DNA from: JAVJSD01 sp040219575
GTDB lineage: Bacteria; Planctomycetota; Planctomycetia; Pirellulales; Pirellulaceae
DNA length: 64,000 bases
Assembly: GCA_040219575.1 (NCBI GenBank)
Contig: JAVJSD010000046.1
Coordinates: 1 to 64,000 of the forward strand
Direction: 5' to 3'
Position numbers and translations under genes: made by a program. Positions within the stretch are counted from its first letter, which is position 1. Every line of letters starts with the position of its first letter. Below the pieces are notes generated by a model. The model saw only the letters and a program-made list of their open reading frames with translations. It was not told the origin of the DNA and searched no databases. Shown here piece by piece: positions 37,922-46,915 of this stretch.

Positions 37922-38842
37922 ATGGAATTTGACCAACTGCGGAACTTTCTGGAAGTCGCCCAACGGCAGAACTTTACCCGCGCGGCGGAGGAAGTGGGCC
38001 TGTCGCAGCCGGCGCTGAGCCGTTCGATCTCGCGACTGGAGCAGGAGCTTGGCCAACCGTTGTTCGAAAGACAGACGCGGCGGGTGGTGCTGACCGATGC
38101 GGGAACGCTGCTGCAAGCTCGTGCCCGACAGATTCTGGCCTTGATCGAGGACGCTCGGGCCGAGATCTCCGACGACGGACGAACCGGCCGCATCCGCCTG
38201 GCCGCGATTCCCACGATCGCCCCTTACTTCTTGCCCGAGTTGTTGCGCGAATTCGCCCAGCGGTTTCCTGACGCGGTCGTGTCCGTGCAGGAAGAAACGA
38301 CCGACAAGGTGCTGCGTCGCTGCCAGGAGGGCGAGATCGACCTGGCGATCGTCGCGCTGCCGGTGGCGGTGAAGCATCTGGAAGTGGAGGCGTTGTTCGA
38401 GGAGGAACTGCTGTTGGTGGTTCCCAACGAGCACGAGTTGGCGACGCGCAGGAAGGTGACTCTGGCCGAAGTCGAGCCGTTTCCCTTCGTGTTGTTGGAC
38501 GAGGCGCATTGCCTGTCGGACCAAATCATTTCGTTCTGCCGTCGTCGTGAATTCCAACCGGTTTCGATGGAGCGGACCAGTCAGCTCGCCACCGTGCAGG
38601 AACTGGTCTCGCTGGGGCATGGGATCTCGATGATTCCCGCCATGGCGCGGCGATTGGACTTAAGCCAGCGGCGCGTCTATCGATCGCTAGACGGCCAACG
38701 CCCGACGCGCGAGATCGCGATGGCGTGGAATCCGTATCGTTATCAGAGTACGTTGCTGGAGCAGTTCAAGCAGCAAGTGCGCGCGTTCGTCGAGCGTCGC
38801 GCAACGACGAAAACGCCCCCGGGCGCGGGTCGCAAGCGGTAG
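37922..38842 (+). CDS. oxyR: OxyR-like LysR-family peroxide sensor
   Basis: 306 residues. N-terminal winged helix (FLEVAQRQNFTRAAEEVGLS) and C-terminal effector domain. The segment HCLSDQIISFC places Cys197 and Cys206 nine residues apart with the same surrounding pattern as the redox Cys pair of E. coli OxyR (C199, C208). That supports a direct peroxide-sensing disulfide switch. Divergent from the catalase gene, its expected target. Confidence 0.88.
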   Translation: MEFDQLRNFLEVAQRQNFTRAAEEVGLSQPALSRSISRLEQELGQPLFERQTRRVVLTDAGTLLQARARQILALIEDARAEISDDGRTGRIRLAAIPTIAPYFLPELLREFAQRFPDAVVSVQEETTDKVLRRCQEGEIDLAIVALPVAVKHLEVEALFEEELLLVVPNEHELATRRKVTLAEVEPFPFVLLDEAHCLSDQIISFCRRREFQPVSMERTSQLATVQELVSLGHGISMIPAMARRLDLSQRRVYRSLDGQRPTREIAMAWNPYRYQSTLLEQFKQQVRAFVERRATTKTPPGAGRKR

Positions 38843-39162
38843 CGGTCGGCCGAAACAAGCCGTGCGCAGTTCCGGCAGTTCTCCCACCAATCGTGAGCGG
38901 CAGCACGTCCCCATGCACTGTGACGGCTTGATCTTTGAGTAGCGGAACTCGTGAGAGTTCAGAGATTCGTGACGACGTCTGAGCTGCCAGAAGTCTCACG
39001 ACTTCTGCTACCCTAGCCGCTGCAACGTCCCGCGGCGACCAGCCGGGACGCCCGTCGGTTGTTCCGGCCCACATTGCTTTCGGGCGACCAATCGCTTGCG
39101 TTAAGTCGACGAGATTCTGTACTTTGAGGAGACCATCTCTCCTGCATCCGAGGAGGTCTCCC
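38843..39162. other. Intergenic stretch with repeat copy
   Basis: Contains the two-hairpin repeat at 38939-39013; otherwise no gene or terminator was recognised. Confidence 0.5.
38939..39013. repeat. Dispersed two-hairpin repeat, copy 2
   Basis: Begins GTAGCGGAACTCGTGAGAG and ends GAAGTCTCACGACTTCTGC, the same outer hairpins as the copy at 16080-16157. Confidence 0.75.
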
Positions 39163-39906
39163 ATGCGATCTTCCTGTGCTTTCGCCCTTGTACTTTTCGC
39201 ATCCGCTGGGTTCCTGTTTGGGCAGACTTCTAAATCGCCCCGCGATTGGGGCGAGGAGCAGGCCACCGGTCCGCCGAATACGCGGGAGGCGGGAGACATG
39301 GCGACCGCCTGGGCTTCGGCCACCGCCGACGGGCAGGACGAGTGGCTGGAGCTGGAGTACGACGCCGAGATCGAACCGGCCACGGTGCTGGTCTACGAGA
39401 GCTACAACCCCGGCGCACTGACGCGGGTTGTCGGCCTGACGCGGTCCGGCATGGAGGCGGAGCTCTGGTCCGGCAAGGATCCCTTGGATCGCTCCGCCGG
39501 CATCGGCGTGTCGGAGATCGAAGTCGAAAGGACGATGAAGACAAACCGCATTCGCCTGTATTTGAATTCGAAGGACGTGCCGGGCTGGAACGAGATCGAC
39601 GCGGTGGGGCTGCGCGACAAGGCCGGCGAAACACATTGGGCGGTGCGGGTCACGGCGAGCAGTTGTTACGCCAGTCCGCGTGTTTCGGGCGTTATTGCCG
39701 ACCTTGCCGATCCGTTCGCGCCGGTGGCGGAGGCCTTGCTGCCGCGGATTGTCGTCGTCGAGGAGGAAGAGGAAGCGTTGGTTGAAATGGAGACTCCGCC
39801 GCGCGACCCGCGCGATGAACGCATCGACAAGCTGGAGGCGGAAGTCCGCGCACTGCGCGAGGCGGTGAAAGCCCTGCAGACGGCGATCGAGCAATCGCGG
39901 CGTTGA
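39163..39906 (+). CDS. Secreted protein with beta-sandwich and C-terminal coiled coil
   Basis: 247 residues from ATG 39163 with GGAGG in GAGGAGGTCTCCC upstream. A signal peptide (about 1-19, ending FLFGQ) precedes a domain (about 25-180) with ATGPPNTREAGDMATAWASA and WLELEYDAEIEPATVLVYES, resembling discoidin-like carbohydrate-binding folds. An acidic linker (EEEEEALVEME) leads to a coiled coil (about 215-245, IDKLEAEVRALREAVKAL). Probably binds a surface ligand and oligomerises. Function unknown. Confidence 0.75.
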   Translation: MRSSCAFALVLFASAGFLFGQTSKSPRDWGEEQATGPPNTREAGDMATAWASATADGQDEWLELEYDAEIEPATVLVYESYNPGALTRVVGLTRSGMEAELWSGKDPLDRSAGIGVSEIEVERTMKTNRIRLYLNSKDVPGWNEIDAVGLRDKAGETHWAVRVTASSCYASPRVSGVIADLADPFAPVAEALLPRIVVVEEEEEALVEMETPPRDPRDERIDKLEAEVRALREAVKALQTAIEQSRR

Positions 39907-39983
39907 CAGACCAACGCCCATGGAGCAGTCCGCCGCCATCACGCGCCGTTGCCTGACGGGGGCCGAGCGTTAGAATTGCCGCT

Positions 39984-40829
39984 ATGACGCTCAACCCTGT
40001 CGAACTGCTGCGGATTCACGAGACGCCCTCCCTGCACGACGCCACGTTGGTGTTGGCCTTTACCGGCTGGATGGACGGCGGCGACGTGTCGACCGGAACG
40101 GTCGAGCGGCTCGTCGAATTGCTCAACGCCCGTGAAGTGGCCGAGATCGATCCCGAGCCGTTCTACATCTACAATTTTCCCGGCTCGATGGAGATGACGG
40201 CCCTGTTTCGGCCGCACATCACCGTCGAGAACGGCCTGATTGAATCGCTCGACATGCCGAGCAGTTCCTTCTACGTGCACGAGCCGGCGAACCTGCTGTT
40301 GTTCATCGGGAAGGAGCCGAACCTGCAGTGGCGGGCCTTCGGCGAGGCCCTGTTTCATTTCGCGCACGCGGCGGGCGTCCGGCGGTTGTTGTTCGTGGGA
40401 TCGTTCGGCGGGGTCGTGCCGCACACGCGCGAGCCACGGTTGTACGTCACCTGCTCCGAGGACCGCTTGCTCCCCTTGATGGAGCTCTACGGCGTTCGTC
40501 GCAGCGGCTATGAAGGCCCCGGATCGTTCACCAGCTACCTGCTCACCCAGGCGCCGTCGGCCGGGTTGGAGATGACGTCGCTGGTGGCGGAGATTCCCGG
40601 CTACCTGCAGGGCGCCAACCCGATGAGCATCGAGGCGGTCACCCGCCGCCTGGCCAAGATCCTGCAACTGCCGCTGGATCTCGATTCGCTGCGCGAGGCC
40701 AGCACGATCTGGGAGTTGCAGGTGACCAGCGCGGTCGAGGAAAACGACGAACTGGCCGCGAAAATTCACGAGCTTGAACAGCAGTACGACAACGAACTGC
40801 TGGAGATGAACGCCGACGACGGCGAGTGA
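39984..40829 (+). CDS. PAC2-family (proteasome-assembly-chaperone-like) protein
   Basis: 281 residues. Landmarks of the PAC2 fold are LVLAFTGWMDGGDVSTGTVE near 22-41, LLLFIGKEPNLQW, RLLFVGSFGGVVPHTR near 135-150, GPGSFTSYLLTQA and the C-terminal ENDELAAKIHELEQQYDNE coiled region. In actinobacteria and archaea this family is linked to the proteasome; in planctomycetes its role is unclear. Single gene. Confidence 0.82.
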   Translation: MTLNPVELLRIHETPSLHDATLVLAFTGWMDGGDVSTGTVERLVELLNAREVAEIDPEPFYIYNFPGSMEMTALFRPHITVENGLIESLDMPSSSFYVHEPANLLLFIGKEPNLQWRAFGEALFHFAHAAGVRRLLFVGSFGGVVPHTREPRLYVTCSEDRLLPLMELYGVRRSGYEGPGSFTSYLLTQAPSAGLEMTSLVAEIPGYLQGANPMSIEAVTRRLAKILQLPLDLDSLREASTIWELQVTSAVEENDELAAKIHELEQQYDNELLEMNADDGE

Positions 40830-40853
40830 CGGCGCAGCACGTTGGAGCCTCGG

Positions 40854-42032
40854 TTACGCGCCCTTGTTCGCCTTCGCGTGTTGCGCCGACAGGAGGCAGG
40901 TGGCGTAGCCGAGCAAGTTCTCGCTTTGCAGGTAGAACTCGGCGGCGCGGTTGAAGTCGCCCGCGTGGCGGGAGAGTTCGAACAGCGTGGGGGCGACGCC
41001 CAGCGTGCGGCGATCGCTGGGGAGCATCGTGAGCATGGCCTCGATCGCCTCGGCCGACCGGCCCATGCGGTCGAGCAGCTCGATATACACCTCGACGGCG
41101 ATGGTGCCGATCTGATCGAGGTCGACCGTTTCAGCCTGACCGCGGAAGTAGGCCAGCGCCTCCTCGACGTTCTCACCCAACAGCGCCTGAAAATACAGCG
41201 CGTGCGTGGGGTAGTGGTCGGTGAACGGCTCCTCTCCCTGATACTGGAACTGCTCGGTCAGCCGGCGGCCGTACTCGGTGAGATCGAGGGCCAGCCGCAG
41301 CAACCGCTCGTCGCTGAGCAGTCGCGCGAACCGCACGGTCGAGGAGAGGTGCGTGGTGTCGATGTGGTACGCGCCCTCGGCGAACAACCAGTCGCGGTCG
41401 GCGAGCAATTCGCGGAGCGTGTCTTCCTTCGGTTCGGCGCCTTCCTGCCGTGCGATGTCGGCTTTCACCGTCGCCACAAGCTCCTGGTGCAGGTGCTCCA
41501 GCAACAGCGCGGCGGCGCCGGACTGCACGTCCTTCGCATGCTGATGCATCGACGATTCGAAGGTGGTGATCGCGTTGCAGGTGCCGAAGTGCTCCAGCAC
41601 CAGGCCGAAGCCGCGCACGGGATCGACGCCCTCGTGCAGCGTCACTTCGACGATTTCCTCCAGGTTGTCTTCGTCGACTTCCACCTCGGCGATTTCCGCC
41701 GCCGCGGCCGCCCGATCGCCGACCGGCCGTAAGTACATCCAGCCGTCGCGGACCTGCCCCTCCGCCAGCAGCGCCATGCCGACCTCGCGGCAGGCCTCGA
41801 TCAAACCGTCCTCGAGCTTGGTGCGGGTGGCGTCGTCCAGTTCGTCGCCCGCGTCGGAATAGGTCAGCGGCAGACCGAGGTCGCGCCGGGCCTTCATCTT
41901 CAGGGCCTCGAACAGTTCATGGTGCTTCTTCTTCTCGCGGAGTTGATCGATCAGGCAATTGAGCGCGGCCTCGACTCCGCCCTTGGTTAACTCGGCTTGA
42001 ATCTGCTCGAATTCGGCGGTGGAGGTCGTCAT
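40854..42032 (-). CDS. Conserved helical repeat protein of unknown function
   Basis: 392 residues from ATG 42032 (MTTSTAEFEQIQAEL). All-helical, acidic, with segments such as ALAYFRGQAETVDLDQIGTI and HAGDFNRAAEFYLQSENLLG that resemble TPR-like helix pairs. No signal peptide, membrane helix or catalytic motif. Probably a cytoplasmic scaffold. Confidence 0.7.
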   Translation of the reverse strand: MTTSTAEFEQIQAELTKGGVEAALNCLIDQLREKKKHHELFEALKMKARRDLGLPLTYSDAGDELDDATRTKLEDGLIEACREVGMALLAEGQVRDGWMYLRPVGDRAAAAAEIAEVEVDEDNLEEIVEVTLHEGVDPVRGFGLVLEHFGTCNAITTFESSMHQHAKDVQSGAAALLLEHLHQELVATVKADIARQEGAEPKEDTLRELLADRDWLFAEGAYHIDTTHLSSTVRFARLLSDERLLRLALDLTEYGRRLTEQFQYQGEEPFTDHYPTHALYFQALLGENVEEALAYFRGQAETVDLDQIGTIAVEVYIELLDRMGRSAEAIEAMLTMLPSDRRTLGVAPTLFELSRHAGDFNRAAEFYLQSENLLGYATCLLSAQHAKANKGA

Positions 42033-42393
42033 GGAGGGAGGTTCCTGGGGCGGGGGGAAGCGGGGAAATCGACGAACCCTCATGGTAACAGCCGCTTTCC
42101 GCCGCGCAAAGCTCGTGGTTCGCGTTCACATCCTGCCGTGCGGTGGGACGACGCCGGTTTCCGCCGCGGCGCCGTGGCGAGCCGCCGAGGCTGGCGGCGC
42201 CGGCCAGGCCGAGTTCTCAACGGTTCTAACGATTGCCCGGTTTGCACACCATCGAGGAGGCGGCCACCGTCGCGGATTTGGCCGGAGGCGCAAGCGTCAT
42301 GCAGTCGCCGCCGGAATCCCGCCCTACGTTTTCTTGGAATTGGCAGGCGACCGTCCTGCCGCCATTCGCCGCTCAATCCCACGGGAGAAGATC
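42033..42393. other. Divergent intergenic region
   Basis: Separates the minus-strand helical protein from the plus-strand Coa1-like gene. No repeat, operator or gene was recognised. Confidence 0.4.
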
Positions 42394-42849
42394 ATGGATC
42401 AGCCAATCAAGAAAACCTGGTGGATGCGAAATTGGAAGTGGGCCGTACCGACGTTCGGCATTCTCTTGCCGGTACTGGGATGCGGCGGCTTCGTGGCGGG
42501 ATTGGTGGCGTTGGTGTTCGGAATGATCAAGTCGACCGACGTCTACACCGATTCGCTGGCGGCCGTGCAGGCCAGCCCGCAGGTTCGGGCGGCGATCGGC
42601 GAACCGATCGAGCCTTCGTTCCTCGTCGGCGGCAACGTCAATCTCGAGGGATCGAGCGGCCACGCCGACATCGTGTATCACGTGTCGGGGCCCGATGGCG
42701 GCGCGACCGTCTACGCCGTCGCCGATAAGTCGGCCGGGCAGTGGCGTTTCACCACGCTGTTTTCGGAGTTGGACGAAACGGGAGAACGCATCCCGCTGGT
42801 CGCGCCGTCGCGTGGGAACCTCGGCCAGGTCTCACGATTCGCGCAGTAG
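42394..42849 (+). CDS. Coa1/Tim21-like membrane protein
   Basis: 151 residues from ATG 42394 with GGGAGAAG upstream. One hydrophobic segment (about 17-45, GILLPVLGCGGFVAGLVALV) is followed by a domain with VYTDSLAAVQASPQVRAAIG, GNVNLEGSSGHADIVYHVSG and AGQWRFTTLFSEL. This is the pattern of the Coa1 domain, linked in mitochondria to cytochrome oxidase assembly and found widely in bacteria with unknown role. Its 3' end overlaps the convergent ABC gene by 18 bases. Confidence 0.75.
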   Translation: MDQPIKKTWWMRNWKWAVPTFGILLPVLGCGGFVAGLVALVFGMIKSTDVYTDSLAAVQASPQVRAAIGEPIEPSFLVGGNVNLEGSSGHADIVYHVSGPDGGATVYAVADKSAGQWRFTTLFSELDETGERIPLVAPSRGNLGQVSRFAQ

Positions 42850-43563
42850 CGCGCGAAAGATTTCGACCAGCCTGCGGCAGCCGGTCTCCTCGCGGAGTTC
42901 GGCCAGCGTCCCCTCGTGCCGCAGCCGCCCCTGATGCAACAGCCCAAAGCGGTCGCACAGCCGCTCGGCTTCATCGAGCCGGTGCGTGCAGACGATCACC
43001 GCTTTGCCTTCCTGCCGCAGGTGGGCGATGTAGTCGAACACCACCTCGGTGCCGATCACGTCCAGCCCACGCGTCGGCTCGTCGAGCAACATCACGGGCG
43101 GATCGTGCATCAAAGCCCGCGCCAGTGTGACGCGTTGCTTCTGCCCCGTGCTGAGATTGGCGCAGCGGCGGTCGATGCAGGCCCGCAGGTCGAACAGGGC
43201 GCAAAGCTTGTCGATGTGCGCCTCGGCGAGGCGCGGCGCGACTCCGTACACGTCGGCGAAGAACAGCAACTGCTCCCGGACGGTGAGCCAGGGATAGACG
43301 CCCTCGGCGGCCGAGACGAGTCCGATCCGCGACTTGACTTCATCGGCGTTGCGCGAGCTGCGGAAGCCGCCCACTTCGGCGTGCCCGGCGTCGGGCCGCA
43401 ACAGTCCCACGACCATGCGGATGGTGGTCGTCTTGCCGGCGCCGTTAGGACCAAGCAGGCCGTAGGCTTCGCCGGGATGGACGGTGAACGAGACGTCGTC
43501 GACCGCCAACACCTCTCGGCCGCCGCTGCGAAATCGCTTGCTGAGATGGCGGACGTCGATCAT
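42832..43563 (-). CDS. NatA-like ABC transporter ATP-binding protein
   Basis: 243 residues from ATG 43563. Walker A GPNGAGKTTT, signature LSTGQKQRVTLARAL, Walker B VMLLDEPTRGLD and switch His in VCTHRLDEAERL. Order and sequence fit the ABC-2 exporter ATPases (sodium or drug efflux). No permease gene lies beside it in this window, so the partner must be elsewhere. Confidence 0.88.
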   Translation of the reverse strand: MIDVRHLSKRFRSGGREVLAVDDVSFTVHPGEAYGLLGPNGAGKTTTIRMVVGLLRPDAGHAEVGGFRSSRNADEVKSRIGLVSAAEGVYPWLTVREQLLFFADVYGVAPRLAEAHIDKLCALFDLRACIDRRCANLSTGQKQRVTLARALMHDPPVMLLDEPTRGLDVIGTEVVFDYIAHLRQEGKAVIVCTHRLDEAERLCDRFGLLHQGRLRHEGTLAELREETGCRRLVEIFRALLRES

Positions 43564-43624
43564 CGTCGGCGAATCTGGAGGCGTTCCGATGGGTGCTAGG
43601 GACGTCAATCTCCGCCGTACTTCA

Positions 43625-45016
43625 TTACCGCGGTTTGCCGGTGGCGACGGCGATCAAGTCGTACTCCTGCGTGGCGACCACTTCGCTGCGAACGATTTGC
43701 CCGGCGCGGAGTTTCTGCTTGCCGCCGGTGACGAACACCACCGCGTCGACATCGGGGGCGTCGGCGGCGGTGCGGCCGATCCACACGTTGCGCTCGCCTT
43801 CCACGGGCATGTCGAGAATCACGTCGGCGGACTGTCCGATTTGGGCCGCGGCGCGGTCGAAGGCGATCTCCTGCTGGACGGCCATCAGCCGCCGCCGGCG
43901 ATCCTCCATCACATCCTCGGCTACGTGATCGGGCAGTTTCGCGGCCGGGGTGTCGGGCTCGAGCGAGTAGGTGAACACCCCCATCCGTTCGAATCGCTGC
44001 TGCTGAACGAAGTCGACCATGGCTTCGAAATGCTCGTCGGTCTCGCCGGGAAACCCCGTGATGAACGTGGTCCGCATCGAGAGCCCTTTGATCCGTTCGC
44101 GGAGCTTGCCGAGGAGGTCTTCGGTCTCGGCGCGGCTGACGCGCCGCGCCATGCGCCGCAGCATTTCGTCGTGGGCGTGCTGCAGGGGCATGTCGAGATA
44201 GGGAAGAATCTTGCGGCTGCCGGCGATGAAGTCGATCAGGCGGTCGTCGACGTACATCGGATAGAAGTACATCAGGCGGATCCATTCGATGCCGTCGACC
44301 TGCTCCAATTGCTCCAGCAACTCCGTCAGCCGGGGTTCGCCGTACAGGTCGATTCCGTAATAAGGCGTGTCCTGCGCGACGATGATCAATTCACGCGTGC
44401 CGGATTCGGCCAGTTGCCGGGCTTCGGCGAGCACATCTTCCGGCGGCTTGGTGGCGTGCTTGCCGCGCATCTTGGGAATCGCGCAGAAGGTGCACAGCCG
44501 GTCGCAGCCTTCGGAGATCTTCAGATAGGCGAAGTGCCGGGGAGTAATCCGCAGGCGGTCGAGGTCGGCCAGGGCGCGAATCGGCGCGGGGCGAAAGACG
44601 TTCCGCTGCTCCTCGAGATGTCCCACCAGGCGGTCGGCGACGCGGGTCACCTCGTCGCGGCCGAATACGCCGATCAGCGAGTCGATCTCGGGCCGCGATT
44701 CGAGCAGTTGTTCGCGCTGCCGCTCGGCCAGGCAACCGGAGACGATCACGCCGCGCGTGCGCTTGCGTTGCTTCAGATCGAGCATCTCGTCGATGGCGGC
44801 GAACGACTCGGTCCGCGCCTGCTCGATGAATCCGCATGTGTTGACGACCACGAAATCGGCGCCGTCGGGATCGTCGACCAGGTCGTAGCCGTCGAGCTGC
44901 AGCAACCCCAGCATGCGTTCGCTATCGACGAGATTCTTGGGGCATCCAAGGCTGACAAACGCGTACGTGCCTTTGGCCTGGGTGTCGCCGGGAGGATGCG
45001 TGGTTTTCCTGGACAA
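43625..45016 (-). CDS. rimO: Ribosomal protein uS12 methylthiotransferase RimO
   Basis: 463 residues. Three N-terminal Cys for the auxiliary cluster (SLGCPKN, VVNTCGF, VSGCLAER), radical-SAM cluster motif CDRLCTFCAIP and a C-terminal TRAM domain. It methylthiolates an Asp of ribosomal protein S12. The open frame extends far upstream, but no ATG or GTG precedes the conserved domain at a sensible distance. A TTG at 45016 (SRKTTHPPG...) is the best guess; the start is uncertain. Confidence 0.85.
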   Translation of the reverse strand: MSRKTTHPPGDTQAKGTYAFVSLGCPKNLVDSERMLGLLQLDGYDLVDDPDGADFVVVNTCGFIEQARTESFAAIDEMLDLKQRKRTRGVIVSGCLAERQREQLLESRPEIDSLIGVFGRDEVTRVADRLVGHLEEQRNVFRPAPIRALADLDRLRITPRHFAYLKISEGCDRLCTFCAIPKMRGKHATKPPEDVLAEARQLAESGTRELIIVAQDTPYYGIDLYGEPRLTELLEQLEQVDGIEWIRLMYFYPMYVDDRLIDFIAGSRKILPYLDMPLQHAHDEMLRRMARRVSRAETEDLLGKLRERIKGLSMRTTFITGFPGETDEHFEAMVDFVQQQRFERMGVFTYSLEPDTPAAKLPDHVAEDVMEDRRRRLMAVQQEIAFDRAAAQIGQSADVILDMPVEGERNVWIGRTAADAPDVDAVVFVTGGKQKLRAGQIVRSEVVATQEYDLIAVATGKPR

Positions 45017-45344
45017 GTCTTGTCGCCGATGAATGTAAGGGAGGGGGAGGACTTCTTTCGCCGCGATTGAGATACGGAACGCAACCCTCGATCTTACCCG
45101 CTTCACGCTACGGGGGGGAGGTGTCGCGATCGCCGCGACAGCCTGACGCAGTCGCCCGACAAACCGGGCGGCCACTACCACAAGATCGCAGGCAATCGCA
45201 CGTTTTCGCGAGAAATATGGCGATCCTGGCGGCCAGCGGTTCCTCCGGCATTGCCTTTGCGACTCTCCTTCGCGACGGGCGCAAAGTGTGTAGCCACACT
45301 GCTTGCGTCTTCGAGAACTTGCACGATTGTAGAAGGAGTTGGCC
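45017..45344. other. Divergent intergenic region
   Basis: Contains a short stem TGTCGCG/CGCGACA near 45122-45140. It should hold promoters for rimO and for the lipoprotein gene. No gene called. Confidence 0.4.
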
Positions 45345-45872
45345 ATGTACAGAACGCTTGTTGCAACCTGCGCGGCGGCAACATGCTTGATCCTGGCGGC
45401 TTGCGACGCACCGCGAATCAGCGAGGAATTCGACGACGATTCGCATTTTGCCGGCGAGAGATCCGAACTTCCCCATCCCGAAGCGGCGACGCCGACCCGT
45501 CTGGCAGGGGAGCAGCGCGACCAGTATGTGCGCGAGATGCGTATCAAAATAATGGGGCGCAGCGAGGTCATCGAGGCGGTCTCCGCCCAGGTGGAGACGT
45601 ACGACCAGCAGGCCCGCCAGGCGTGGGCGCCCAAGCTCGCCGAGCTAAGGGACAAACGCGACGAACTGCGGCGGATGCTCGAGGAGGTGAGTGAAGCGGA
45701 GGCCCAGCGCTGGGTCGATCTTAAGCCGGGCGTCGCCGACGCCTGGGTGGACTTTGAGCGCGCGGTTGGGGAGGCCGCCCGCGACGTGACGGTCGACCGC
45801 CCGAGCGAGGAATCCGACGAAAGTCCAACGACGTCCGACGACGCGCCGACGCCGAATTCCAACACCCCCTAG
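45345..45872 (+). CDS. Small lipoprotein with coiled coil
   Basis: 175 residues from ATG 45345 with AAGGAG 6 bases upstream. Lipobox LILAAC (Cys20). Middle part (about 55-130) is charged helical (IMGRSEVIEAVSAQVETYDQ), and the tail is Ser/Thr/Asp-rich. First gene of a likely four-gene unit with the coiled-coil, UspA and MgtC-like genes. Confidence 0.75.
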   Translation: MYRTLVATCAAATCLILAACDAPRISEEFDDDSHFAGERSELPHPEAATPTRLAGEQRDQYVREMRIKIMGRSEVIEAVSAQVETYDQQARQAWAPKLAELRDKRDELRRMLEEVSEAEAQRWVDLKPGVADAWVDFERAVGEAARDVTVDRPSEESDESPTTSDDAPTPNSNTP

Positions 45873-45891
45873 ATAGAGAGAAGGGTGGTCC

Positions 45892-46353
45892 ATGGCGAAA
45901 CTAGCGCACAAACAACGACTCGAAGCGGCGCTCGACGTGCTCGAGGCGGCTCTTGAGAAGCCGCTCGTTCCCGGCGAGTTGCAGAGTTGGCTGGAATACG
46001 CAGGCCAGGCGTTTTCGAAACTGGAAGACCCGTTGCGAGCCCATATCGAGCAGGAGCACTCCCAGCAGTTCGCGGACATCTCCAAGCAAGACGCGGAAAT
46101 GCTGCAGCGCGTGGAGCAGTTGCGGGCGGTCGATCAGCAGTTGCTGGAACAATACGACCGGCTGGCCCGACAGGTAGACGGCATCGACACCAAGTTGGAG
46201 GAAGATCACGAGACGGAGACGCGTCTCGATCCGATCGTCGAGCGGTTCGCCGACCACGGCCTGAAGCTTGTGATCGATATCCGCAAGCAGGAATCGGCCG
46301 TCACGACGTGGTATCTTGAAGCGTTCCAGCGCGACCGCGGCGTCGCCGACTGA
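45892..46353 (+). CDS. Small coiled-coil protein
   Basis: 153 residues, almost all helix with heptad-like patterns (EMLQRVEQLRAVDQQLLEQY), acidic and soluble. The end (VIDIRKQESAVTTWYLEAFQ) looks conserved. No family was recognised. It lies 19 bases after the lipoprotein gene and 71 before the UspA gene. Confidence 0.7.
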   Translation: MAKLAHKQRLEAALDVLEAALEKPLVPGELQSWLEYAGQAFSKLEDPLRAHIEQEHSQQFADISKQDAEMLQRVEQLRAVDQQLLEQYDRLARQVDGIDTKLEEDHETETRLDPIVERFADHGLKLVIDIRKQESAVTTWYLEAFQRDRGVAD

Positions 46354-46424
46354 CCGTCGCGGCAAGTGCGGCAAGGTCGCCCCTCGACGCGGCCCATCTT
46401 CCTGCAAGCGAGAAAGGATCGGAC

Positions 46425-46871
46425 ATGAAACTTCAGACGATCATCTTTCCCACGGACTTCTCCCACTTCGACCAGTGGGCGATCAATCTCGCCACCTCGA
46501 TGGCTCGCGACACCGGCGCGCGACTCGTGATCGTGCACGTCGAGGAAGCGCCGGCCGTCTACGGCGGCGGCGAGTTGTACTACGGCGTGCCCGATCCCTC
46601 GCTCGACGATTTGAAAGCCATGCTCAGCCGCGTGGTCCCGCGCGATCCGCAGGTGCCGTACGAGCATCGGTTGTTGGAGGGCGAACCGGCGACCGCCATC
46701 ACGCGACTGGCCGAGGAGCTCTCGGCGGACCTGATCGTAATGGCGACCCACGGACGCACGGGACTCTCGCGACTGGTGATGGGGAGCGTCGCCGAGGCGA
46801 TCGTCCGGCGGGCGTCGTGTCCCGTGCTGACGGTCAAGGAGCCAGCCAAAGAAACGGCGAACAGCGAGTAA
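46425..46871 (+). CDS. Universal stress protein (UspA type)
   Basis: 148 residues. Starts KLQTIIFPTDFSHFDQWAI, and the nucleotide-binding signature G-x2-G-x9-G-S/T is seen in THGRTGLSRLVMGSVAE. Ends SCPVLTVKEPA. UspA proteins are induced by stress and many bind ATP. Cotranscription with the MgtC-like gene 44 bases downstream is likely. Confidence 0.9.
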   Translation: MKLQTIIFPTDFSHFDQWAINLATSMARDTGARLVIVHVEEAPAVYGGGELYYGVPDPSLDDLKAMLSRVVPRDPQVPYEHRLLEGEPATAITRLAEELSADLIVMATHGRTGLSRLVMGSVAEAIVRRASCPVLTVKEPAKETANSE

Positions 46872-46915
46872 CGCCGCCCGCCGCCCAAACCCATCCAACC
46901 TGACGGCGACCGCCA

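Noticed and set aside
37085..38000. Full OxyR consensus box between katA and oxyR
   Set aside because: No match to the four-half-site pattern was found; only a short GCAT-N7-ATGC repeat is present.
45017..45865. N-terminal extension of RimO to 745 residues
   Set aside because: The extra sequence is Ser/Arg-rich, overlaps the opposite-strand lipoprotein gene and is absent from the family.
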